Below are positions 1 through 5,689 of a stretch of 8,144 nt of DNA, in pieces (position 1 is the first letter of the stretch; every line of letters begins with the position of its first letter). The notes beneath the pieces are model-generated. The model searched no databases and was not told where the DNA came from. It was given only the letters and a program-made list of their open reading frames with translations. A program made the position numbers and the translations under genes. The stretch comes from Opitutia bacterium UBA7441 (GTDB lineage: Bacteria; Verrucomicrobiota; Verrucomicrobiia; Opitutales; Coraliomargaritaceae), in contig DLQD01000003.1 of NCBI GenBank assembly GCA_002480015.1, positions 33,956 through 42,099 of the forward strand, in the 5' to 3' direction.

Positions 1-158
1 GGGGGGGGGGACGATTTGATAAAACAGGGGGAGGAATAGACATTCGTGCAAATGCAGCTTCGCGACAAGCTCAAATAAAGCCCTTTTTCGTGTTGCAGTT
101 ATTTTTTTGGCTATCTAAACATTGATGGAAATACGAACATCCCCCACGTTTTTTTCTT
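1..158. other. Upstream non-coding stretch with a poly-G tract
   Basis: No credible gene is visible here. The window opens with ten G in a row (1-10), followed by a second G run at 27-31. A small hairpin is possible at 56-71 (AGCTT, six-base loop, AAGCT), but it lacks a T-tract and is not a terminator. T-rich runs at 102-108 and 150-156 lie before the barrel gene. I found no -35/-10 pair better than about half-matching, so the barrel gene's promoter is not assigned. The poly-G tract sits at the window edge and its true length is unknown. Confidence 0.6.
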
Positions 159-1436
159 ATGACCCATTTATTAAAAGCATTTCTTTCTTCGATTAAAAGC
201 AGTTTTATGTACCTCGTTATTTTAGGCACGGTGATTTTGTTTCTGCAGACGTTCGTATCTGCAGCTCCCTTGGTATCCATAGGTAGTAACACGGATGTCT
301 ATTTTAATGGATCATCTAGTCTGAGGTGGACATCGAATGTTTTTCGTGACGAGGCCGAAGAGACAGATGATTTAACCTGGACGTTGTCGCCGGGGTTTGA
401 AGTGAATGTAGGTCGTGGACTCACAAATGCTGACCTGAGCATTATTACTCGTTACGAGATCATCCGCTACGAAGATCAAGATCAGCTCGATACGGAACTA
501 TTCCACATTAAGGCGGTGGGTTCCTACACATCCAGTCGCCTCGCGCTTAGTGGTTCAGCCTACTTCGATGAGAGTAAGATGAACAGTGGTGAAAATAATA
601 TCACTAACGATTTGATTGAATATGACGCCTATGGAGCGACTGTGGATTCCGAATACCGCGTCTCGCCAAAGTTCAGTTTTGGAGCTGGTGCTCGATATAG
701 TGAAAAAGTGTATAAGACCTTTGATGACGCTTTTCCGGATCGCACAATCATGTCTGCACCTTTCGATGTTTTTTATGAACTCACGCCCAAACTGGACTTG
801 AGCCTGGGTTACACTTTTACGAACATGGATATTGAAGAAACCATTAGAGCCAGTGCTCCAAACCAAGTCCGAATCATCAGCGACTATGAAACGGACAGTC
901 ACTTTTTTAATATTGGTGCACGCGGTCAATTATTGCCCAAGCTGACGGGCTCTTTTAAGGTCGGTTACCGCACGAGAAGTTCGAGCGATTCGACTATTCA
1001 AACCATCGAGCTCCCAGCTGGGACTCTTGTCGGACCTCCGAGCCGGACCAATCGCGACGACTCTGGTATGCTGGGCCTCGATGCCAACTTCACTTGGACG
1101 GCAACGCCCAAGCTGGCCGTAAATTTTGATCTATCCCGTGACTTTGGAGTGGGGGGCGAGGGTCAGTCGACGGAGAAGTCTTCTGTTATTTTGGGCGGTA
1201 ATTACTCGATCAACAGTTTCTTTACCCTCAATGCCAACCTAGGCTATATTCTAACCGACTATTCCAACTCTGAGCGTGAGGATGATCAGTATAATGCGGG
1301 GCTACGTCTGTTCTATCTGCCAAATGAGTATTGGCAAATAAGCACCGGTTACACTTTTACCGAAAATGATTCGAATTTAAGAAGTAATAGTTACAACGAT
1401 CATAGTATTGATCTGACTGCGACGCTTCGCTATTAA
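159..1436 (+). CDS. Outer-membrane beta-barrel protein, putative beta-barrel porin 2 (BBP2) type, exopolysaccharide-associated
   Basis: 425 residues. The N-terminus is a signal peptide: a basic n-region, a hydrophobic core around residues 18-33, and a VSA|A-like cleavage site near residue 35. The rest is a succession of alternating polar/hydrophobic strands rich in Gly, Tyr, Phe, Asn and Asp, ending with an aromatic residue (...TATLRY), as outer-membrane barrels do. A turn motif [SLT]-P-K-[LF] recurs with its Pro at residues 170, 210, 260 and 317, probably marking periplasmic turns. A GYTFT strand occurs at residues 217 and 397. Barrels of this type are commonly encoded next to Wza-like and Wzc-like genes, as here, which suggests a pore for a secreted polysaccharide. 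M17 (ATG at 207) is an alternative start that leaves a shorter signal peptide. Neither start has a Shine-Dalgarno sequence. The barrel assignment is firm; the family name and the transported substrate are inference. Confidence 0.8.
   Translation: MTHLLKAFLSSIKSSFMYLVILGTVILFLQTFVSAAPLVSIGSNTDVYFNGSSSLRWTSNVFRDEAEETDDLTWTLSPGFEVNVGRGLTNADLSIITRYEIIRYEDQDQLDTELFHIKAVGSYTSSRLALSGSAYFDESKMNSGENNITNDLIEYDAYGATVDSEYRVSPKFSFGAGARYSEKVYKTFDDAFPDRTIMSAPFDVFYELTPKLDLSLGYTFTNMDIEETIRASAPNQVRIISDYETDSHFFNIGARGQLLPKLTGSFKVGYRTRSSSDSTIQTIELPAGTLVGPPSRTNRDDSGMLGLDANFTWTATPKLAVNFDLSRDFGVGGEGQSTEKSSVILGGNYSINSFFTLNANLGYILTDYSNSEREDDQYNAGLRLFYLPNEYWQISTGYTFTENDSNLRSNSYNDHSIDLTATLRY
807..1360 (+). repeat. 14-bp direct repeat inside the barrel gene (807-820 and 1347-1360)
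   Basis: GGTTACACTTTTAC occurs twice, exactly 540 bp (180 codons) apart and in the same frame, encoding GYTFT each time. Both copies follow a stretch ending in a turn and are followed by an acidic loop and a Tyr/Asp/His-containing return strand. This fits a repeated barrel hairpin, either an internal duplication remnant or convergence on the same strand. Coordinates span both copies and the sequence between them. Confidence 0.55.
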
Positions 1437-1470
1437 CTTTTTTGAAACTCTACCTCTTGATTGCGGTCTA

Positions 1471-1497
1471 AATGCCTCCGTGCGTGAGGCATTTTTT
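1471..1497 (+). terminator. Intrinsic terminator/attenuator between the barrel and OPX genes
   Basis: A perfect 8-bp stem AATGCCTC / GAGGCATT (1471-1478 and 1486-1493) has a 7-base loop and is followed by a T-run at 1492-1497. It lies 34 nt after the barrel stop codon. Its T-run ends 5 nt before the OPX start codon, so there is no room for a separate promoter after it. Partial readthrough, attenuation, or a promoter starting inside the hairpin would be needed to express the downstream genes. The 3' arm contains GAGG, the only Shine-Dalgarno-like motif near the OPX start, though at a long spacing of 13 nt. Confidence 0.8.
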
Positions 1498-1502
1498 ACT
1501 TT

Positions 1503-2165
1503 ATGAAGCAGCTATCTTTACTCTCCGCCTTGTGTGCATTCTTTTTCGCAACTTTAATTCATGCTCAGGACTCCGGATCCGGCGCAGATGGTGGGGGCAG
1601 TGATGGAGGTGCCTACTCCGGTGCCTATGGCGGAGGTAGTGGTGTCGGTATTGTTGTGGGCGAAAACTATGTCTTGAAGCCCTCGGACGTTGTCTCGGTG
1701 GAAGTGTATCAGGAACAGGACCTTAATAAGAGCGTCCGTATTGAAGGTGATGGATCCGTGGCCCTCGCTCTCATTGGTAAAGTCAAGGTGGCTGGAATGA
1801 CAGTCGCGGAGGCGCAGTCGCTGATCACGGATCTTTATAACCGTGACTATTTAGTTGATCCGCAAGTATCTGTCCTTGTCGTTCAGTTTTCGCCTAAAGT
1901 TGTCCATATTCTCGGATCCGTTAATAGCCCCGGGGTCGTGGAGATTCCTCCCGATCGTAATTTGACTTTAACCGAAGCGATTGCTGGCGTGCGTGGCGTC
2001 AGTCGGTTGGGGAACCCGAAATCCATAATCATCAAGCGCGTGGATGAGGACGGGCGTGCGCGTCAGATGGAAGTTAATTTTAGTCGTATAGTGACGGACC
2101 CTAACGTCAAAGACGTCATACTTGAAGAAGGTGATACCATATGGGTGCCGGAGCGCATTATTTAA
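1503..2165 (+). CDS. Periplasmic polysaccharide export protein (OPX/Wza-like), one export domain plus one SLBB domain
   Basis: 220 residues. Residues 1-21 are a signal peptide (hydrophobic core, cleavage near IHA|QD). Cys11 lies inside the core and is not in a lipobox, so this is probably not a lipoprotein. Residues 24-49 are a Gly/Ser/Asp-rich linker. Residues 55-130 match the polysaccharide export domain: YVLKPSDVVSVEVYQE, then a GDGSVALALIGKVKVAG block, then the AEAQSLI helix and DPQVSVLV. Residues 131-217 form one SLBB domain (LGSVNSPGVVEIP, then LTEAIAGVRGVS, ending ILEEGDTIWVPE). It is far shorter than E. coli Wza (about 380 residues), with fewer SLBB domains and no C-terminal amphipathic helix to cross the outer membrane. 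It should bridge the kinase in the inner membrane and a separate outer-membrane pore, presumably the barrel encoded upstream. The start is fixed by the signal peptide. The kinase gene begins 18 nt after its stop. Confidence 0.9.
   Translation: MKQLSLLSALCAFFFATLIHAQDSGSGADGGGSDGGAYSGAYGGGSGVGIVVGENYVLKPSDVVSVEVYQEQDLNKSVRIEGDGSVALALIGKVKVAGMTVAEAQSLITDLYNRDYLVDPQVSVLVVQFSPKVVHILGSVNSPGVVEIPPDRNLTLTEAIAGVRGVSRLGNPKSIIIKRVDEDGRARQMEVNFSRIVTDPNVKDVILEEGDTIWVPERII
1572..1649 (+). repeat. Gly-rich low-complexity segment of the OPX protein
   Basis: Codons 24-49 encode a linker made mostly of Gly, Ser, Asp and Ala with two Tyr (residues 38 and 42). It joins the signal-peptide cleavage site to the export domain. 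Gly codons are mixed, so this is not a simple DNA microsatellite. It is probably a flexible tether. Confidence 0.75.
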
Positions 2166-2183
2166 ATCAATTATAAGTCTACT

Positions 2184-4484
2184 ATGAAGAATGATTATGT
2201 AAAAGGTGGCCCAGATCCCAACGCGGGCGGCTATGGCGGCGGCTATGGCTACGGTTATGGCGGTGGCGGTGGCTACGGTGCTGGCAGTGGCTACGGCTAT
2301 GGTGGCTATGGCGGTGCCTACGGCGAAGGCGGTGGTGGCCCCCAGCGCTCATTCAAAGATTACTTCCTCATGTTTCGTGAGCGGGTCTGGTATTTGATCG
2401 TCGCTTTCTTTATCATTTTTTCGGGTTCGATCCTCTATACCTTTAATAAGACCAAGGTGTATACTGCGGTCGCTCAAGTGCAGCTCTTTCGTGATGATTC
2501 TTCGGCCTTGGGCCAAACCGTCGAAATGGAGCAAAACCAGATTCGTACGGCCGAGGATTTGAATACACAAATCAGCCTCCTTGAGAGCTCGACCATTATT
2601 AAAGGCGTTGAGCAACGTTTGCAGGATGAGATGCGGCAACGCTTCATGGCGCCCTACACAGATACGCTGAGTCTGAGTGGGCCGCTCACTCCACTCGAGA
2701 TCTTAGGCCGTAACCGCAAGGTCGTACCACGTCGTATGAGTTTAATGATCAATGTGGCTTATTCGCACCCCGACCCTGTCGTGGCGGCTGAGGTGGCGAA
2801 TCTCTTCGCTAAAGAATATATCGACTACAATTTAAAGTTGAACATTGATGCCTCGATGAAGGCGGTCGAAGACCTCCGTATTCGTGCAGAACAGCAGAAA
2901 GAACGGGTCGAAGAATTGGACCTCAAGCTGGCGGAATATCGTGAGCAAAATAACGCGGTGTCCCTGGATAGTCAGGAAAATATCGCGGGGGCTCAACTCG
3001 CGCGCCTGAATGAGATCAAGCTGACTAATAAAAATGTCTACGATCAACTAGAAACAAAATGGAATCTAATAGAGACCTATCGCCGTGAAGGGAAAAACCT
3101 CTGGGAGCTGTCCTTCGTGGCCGAGCAATCACGGGTTTCCGGATTATTGGAGCAAATTACCGGATCGCGTATCAATATCTCCTCACTGAGTAAAAGATAC
3201 CGAGAAAAGCACCCTGCGATGATTCAGCTACTACAGACTTTACAAGAAGCGGAGCTCGAGCTGGAGGGAGCAGTACAAAATTCTGTCGATAAGGTCTATG
3301 CCGGCTACATTGAAGCAAAAAGTAATTTCGAAATGGCTAGCCAGCGATTGGCTGAGAAGGAAAAAGAACTCATCGACCTTAGTAAGACACGTGTCGAATA
3401 CAGTTCTCTCCTGCGTGATTTAGAGGTTCAACAAAGCTTCTTTCAGGCGCTGAATTCGCGCATGACGACGGAGAAGGCGCAAGTTAACTTGAAGAATCCG
3501 AACGCTCGGGTTGTGGACGAAGCGTTCCCTCCGCCCGAGGATAAGCCGTCCTCGCCTAATGTTGCTATGAATTTGGCGGCTGGCTTCTTTGGTGGTATTG
3601 CAGTTGGTTTCGGCTTGATCTTTGCGGTTGCCTTCCTCGATGACAGAGTAAAGAGCGCCTTTGATATCGAGGGCACAATTGGCTTGCCCATGCTGGGTGT
3701 GGTTCCGCGAATCAAGAAGCTAGATACGAATACCAAGGCCCAAGCAGTCGCGTCCAATGTGGATCGGCATGTGACCGAGACCTTCCGTTCGATTCATTCC
3801 GCGCTTAAGTTGAATGATGAGAGCAGGAACGCGAAGATCATCCTCGCAACGAGTACTCTTCCCGGAGAGGGGAAGTCATTCGTCAGTTCGAATTTGTCCC
3901 TGACTTTTGCCAATCACGGAGAAAAAACCCTTCTCATTGACGCTGACTTGCGCCTACCGAACGTTGCCCGCTCTCTGCAACTTGAGAATGACTTTGGGCT
4001 TCTTGATCATATCGAGAAGGGTGTCGCCTTAGATGAGGTGATTATCAAGGAGGTCTACCCGAATCTAGATGTATTGTCTTCGGGCGGAAAGTCGAAGAAT
4101 CCGACTCAGGTGCTCAACAGCGCCCAGTTGGAGGCTATGTTTGCTGATTTGCGTGACCGTTATGATCGAATCGTAGTCGATTCGCCGCCTCTCGCAGCGG
4201 TCAGCGACGCACTCAACTTGCTGCCTTTGGTCGATGGCACTCTCTATATCATCAAATTTAATACGGTCAAGAGGAAGACGGCCGTGGTGAATGTCCGCCG
4301 CCTATGGGAGTCCAATACGCCTGTATTTGGTGCCATCCTCAACAATATCACGAGCTCATTGTCCAGCTACTATTATTCACATTATTCTGACAAGGCGTAT
4401 CAGGACTACTACATTCACCAAGATGAAGAATCGGAAGAGGAACTGTCAGGTAACGTAGAACCTGAATTCGAACGTAATGCCTAG
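2184..4484 (+). CDS. Polysaccharide co-polymerase/tyrosine autokinase (Wzc-like, Wzz + BY-kinase) with a Gly/Tyr-rich N-terminus
   Basis: 766 residues, inner membrane. The order is: cytosolic Gly/Tyr-rich head (15-52), TM1 (about 69-86), Wzz-type periplasmic domain, and a long periplasmic coiled-coil region (roughly 220-420). A Pro-rich segment (PPPEDKPSSP, 449-458) leads into TM2 (about 463-485). The cytosolic kinase has Walker A PGEGKS (560-565, Lys564), Walker A' LLIDADLRLP (583-592, Asp586 and Asp588) and Walker B IVVDSPP (Asp666). A Tyr cluster at 729-743 has 7 Tyr and would be the autophosphorylation tail; an acidic extension (747-763) follows it. The usual EXXRXXR oligomerisation motif appears as E532-T-F-R535-S-I-H538, with His for the last Arg. 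By family knowledge it controls polymer length and export through cycles of phosphorylation with the OPX protein. No cognate phosphatase is nearby. The start lacks a Shine-Dalgarno sequence; a TATAAG hexamer at 2172-2177 is noted but has no -35 partner. Confidence 0.93.
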   Translation: MKNDYVKGGPDPNAGGYGGGYGYGYGGGGGYGAGSGYGYGGYGGAYGEGGGGPQRSFKDYFLMFRERVWYLIVAFFIIFSGSILYTFNKTKVYTAVAQVQLFRDDSSALGQTVEMEQNQIRTAEDLNTQISLLESSTIIKGVEQRLQDEMRQRFMAPYTDTLSLSGPLTPLEILGRNRKVVPRRMSLMINVAYSHPDPVVAAEVANLFAKEYIDYNLKLNIDASMKAVEDLRIRAEQQKERVEELDLKLAEYREQNNAVSLDSQENIAGAQLARLNEIKLTNKNVYDQLETKWNLIETYRREGKNLWELSFVAEQSRVSGLLEQITGSRINISSLSKRYREKHPAMIQLLQTLQEAELELEGAVQNSVDKVYAGYIEAKSNFEMASQRLAEKEKELIDLSKTRVEYSSLLRDLEVQQSFFQALNSRMTTEKAQVNLKNPNARVVDEAFPPPEDKPSSPNVAMNLAAGFFGGIAVGFGLIFAVAFLDDRVKSAFDIEGTIGLPMLGVVPRIKKLDTNTKAQAVASNVDRHVTETFRSIHSALKLNDESRNAKIILATSTLPGEGKSFVSSNLSLTFANHGEKTLLIDADLRLPNVARSLQLENDFGLLDHIEKGVALDEVIIKEVYPNLDVLSSGGKSKNPTQVLNSAQLEAMFADLRDRYDRIVVDSPPLAAVSDALNLLPLVDGTLYIIKFNTVKRKTAVVNVRRLWESNTPVFGAILNNITSSLSSYYYSHYSDKAYQDYYIHQDEESEEELSGNVEPEFERNA
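2226..2339 (+). repeat. Gly/Tyr low-complexity region in the kinase N-terminus
   Basis: Codons 15-52 encode 25 Gly and 9 Tyr (residues 17, 21, 23, 25, 31, 37, 39, 42 and 46) out of 38, in units such as GYG, GGYG and GYGYG. Every Gly codon is GGC or GGT and Tyr alternates TAT/TAC. The DNA is therefore repetitive but imperfect, which suggests selection on the protein rather than recent slippage. The segment precedes TM1, so it should face the cytoplasm. Confidence 0.85.
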
Positions 4485-4504
4485 TTCGTGAAGTATATTG
4501 TATC

Positions 4505-4536
4505 AATGCCCCGGATGGCTCCGGGGCATTTTTTTT
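4505..4536 (+). terminator. Strong intrinsic terminator closing the export module
   Basis: A perfect 10-bp stem AATGCCCCGG / CCGGGGCATT (4505-4514 and 4521-4530) has a 6-base loop and is followed by eight T (4529-4536). It lies 20 nt after the kinase stop. The T-run overlaps the uppP stop codon on the other strand. On the minus strand the hairpin still forms but is followed by GATACA rather than a T-run, so it should be much weaker in that direction. Its outer stem bases AATGCC...GGCATT match those of the hairpin at 1471-1497. Confidence 0.92.
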
Positions 4537-5560
4537 ACTGTCCGGCCAGTAGGAAAACCAGGATTGCGAGCGCAATACGATACCAGGCGAACAGGGCTAA
4601 TCCATGTGTGCTCAAGTAGGCAACGAGCCATTTAACGGCTAAAGCTGCTGAAATAAATGCAACCGTGCAGCCTAATAAAACGGGCCGTATCTCGAGGCCA
4701 GCTATCATGTGTGAACCGTCACTAACTATTTTATAGCCAGACGCAGCGCTCAAGGTAATCAGGCCCAGTAGAAAACTGAACTCCGCGGCATGCTTCGGGG
4801 AAAGTCCGGCAAAATAGCCACCCACGATTGTGGCCATCGAACGACTCGTGCCTGGCCACATGGCGACGCATTGAAAAAGGCCAATCATAACGGATTGACG
4901 TATGGTTAGATCGTATATGCTCGGGCCATCCTCTGGGTGGATCGCATTTTTTTGACCGTGCTTGCGCCATCGCTCCACGACGAGCATGAGTATTGCGCCG
5001 ACGATGAGTGCGGCGGCGACGGCCCGCACGTTGTCACCCAACTTGGCTTCAATCCAGTCGTCCAGTAGTAAGCCGATGATTGCCGCCGGTAGAAATGCGC
5101 AGATTAAGTTGATCGCCAGTTGACGGCCTTTTAGATCTCTGCCGAAGCAGCCAAGCGCGATTTGCAGGATAGTCTTCCAGTATAAAATGATGACTGCCGC
5201 AATGGCACCAGCTTGAATGACGATGACATAAGCATAAGCTGCCTCGCCTATGGTGTAAGGGCGTAGGGTTGCTGTTTCTGGATCAGATATCAAAATCAGC
5301 TCGCCCCTTTGGTTACGAATGGGGTCGTCGCCGTCCAATCCGAGTAGGGCATTCGTCAAAATGAGGTGCCCCGTGGATGATATGGGTAAATACTCTGTCA
5401 CGCCTTCGACGAGGCCGAGAATGATCGCGTCGCCATAACTTAATTTGGCCGCATCGGCATTTTTGATTGGCGCATCAGGCTCTACCTCAATGGCAAATGC
5501 AGCAGATAGGCTCAGGCTGAAGATGAAGCAGAAAACGAGTGCGCGGAATCGAAAAATCAT
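4535..5560 (-). CDS. uppP: Undecaprenyl-diphosphatase (UppP/BacA) with an N-terminal signal peptide and loop insertion
   Basis: 341 residues; the usual length is about 270. It dephosphorylates undecaprenyl diphosphate to regenerate the lipid carrier for peptidoglycan and surface polysaccharides, in the inner membrane. Catalytic motifs are clear: E52-x3-E56 followed by LPISSTGH (Ser61, Ser62, His65), and PGTSRSxxT (236-244, Arg240). Many hydrophobic segments fill the rest. Two parts are extra. Residues 1-23 look like a cleavable signal peptide (core FCFIFSLSLSAAFA), followed by a 20-residue acidic/Ala linker. An insertion of about 28 residues (near 80-107) lies between the first motif and the VIVIQAGAIAAV segment. 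No in-frame ATG, GTG or TTG exists between codon 1 and Glu52, so the extension is not a start-site error. It is convergent with the kinase gene and divergent from trpD. The start has no Shine-Dalgarno sequence. Confidence 0.95.
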   Translation of the reverse strand: MIFRFRALVFCFIFSLSLSAAFAIEVEPDAPIKNADAAKLSYGDAIILGLVEGVTEYLPISSTGHLILTNALLGLDGDDPIRNQRGELILISDPETATLRPYTIGEAAYAYVIVIQAGAIAAVIILYWKTILQIALGCFGRDLKGRQLAINLICAFLPAAIIGLLLDDWIEAKLGDNVRAVAAALIVGAILMLVVERWRKHGQKNAIHPEDGPSIYDLTIRQSVMIGLFQCVAMWPGTSRSMATIVGGYFAGLSPKHAAEFSFLLGLITLSAASGYKIVSDGSHMIAGLEIRPVLLGCTVAFISAALAVKWLVAYLSTHGLALFAWYRIALAILVFLLAGQ

Positions 5561-5623
5561 GTGTGAAAGCTAGGGAATGAAGCCATGATGGGAAGTCGTA
5601 AAAGCCATTGTCCCAGAAAAGTG

Positions 5624-5634
5624 ACCCATTGGGT
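5624..5634. promoter_or_regulatory. Short perfect dyad, possible operator
   Basis: ACCCA-T-TGGGT is an 11-bp inverted repeat with a single central base, placed near the middle of the divergent intergenic region and about 42 bp before the trpD -10 box. The position suits a regulator of either promoter. A dyad this short can arise by chance and no family is assigned. Confidence 0.25.
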
Positions 5635-5675
5635 TAAGCGGATTATGCTTGTGCAGAATCATGGAAGGCTTTGCT

Positions 5676-5681
5676 TATAAA
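5676..5681 (+). promoter_or_regulatory. Candidate -10 box of trpD, predicting a leaderless transcript
   Basis: TATAAA matches the sigma-70 -10 consensus at 5 of 6 positions and ends 8 nt before the trpD ATG. A start about 7 nt downstream of the box would fall at about 5688-5690, at or just before the A of the start codon. The -35 region is poor (best partial match TGCAGA at 5652-5657). There is no Shine-Dalgarno sequence at working distance; the nearest purine run, GGAAGG at 5663-5668, is 21 nt from the ATG and upstream of the predicted start. Confidence 0.45.
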
Positions 5682-5689
5682 CCTCATAG

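Larger units (their letters stand above)
5561..5689. promoter_or_regulatory. Divergent intergenic region between uppP and trpD
   Basis: These 129 bp must hold the promoters of both flanking genes. Toward trpD there is a TATAAA box at 5676-5681. Toward uppP the best -10-like hexamer is CATAAT (minus strand, 5647-5642), with no good -35 partner, so that call is weak. A dyad lies at 5624-5634. AAGCCAT is repeated at 5580-5586 and 5602-5608, 22 bp apart, about two helical turns. No terminator or small ORF is seen. Confidence 0.5.

Noticed and set aside
107..135. Possible promoter TTGGCT ... AATACG before the barrel gene
   Set aside because: The -10 matches only 3 of 6 positions, no better than chance in this AT-rich stretch.
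27..145. Possible long-range pairing of GGGGGA (27-32) with TCCCCC (140-145)
   Set aside because: Only six base pairs across more than 100 nt with no supporting inner stem; no riboswitch core could be recognised.
71..292. Minus-strand 73-residue ORF over the upstream region
   Set aside because: It overlaps the signal-peptide region of the barrel gene, has a Lys/Asn/Cys-rich unstructured composition with no recognisable motif, and has no ribosome-binding site.
1442..1472. Possible promoter TTGAAA ... TCTAAA upstream of the OPX gene
   Set aside because: The -35 is good (5 of 6) but the spacer is 19 bp and the -10 matches 4 of 6. It would start transcription inside the hairpin loop. Kept only as a possibility for 5'-end mapping.
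2172..2177. TATAAG hexamer 6 nt before the kinase start
   Set aside because: No -35 match upstream, and the gene lies 18 nt behind the OPX gene, so co-transcription is simpler.
2206..2397. Ala/Met/Val-rich ORF in the +1-shifted frame over the kinase head
   Set aside because: It is the frame shadow of the Gly/Tyr repeat (GGC TAT read out of frame gives Ala/Met). The kinase frame continues into a membrane helix and the conserved domains.
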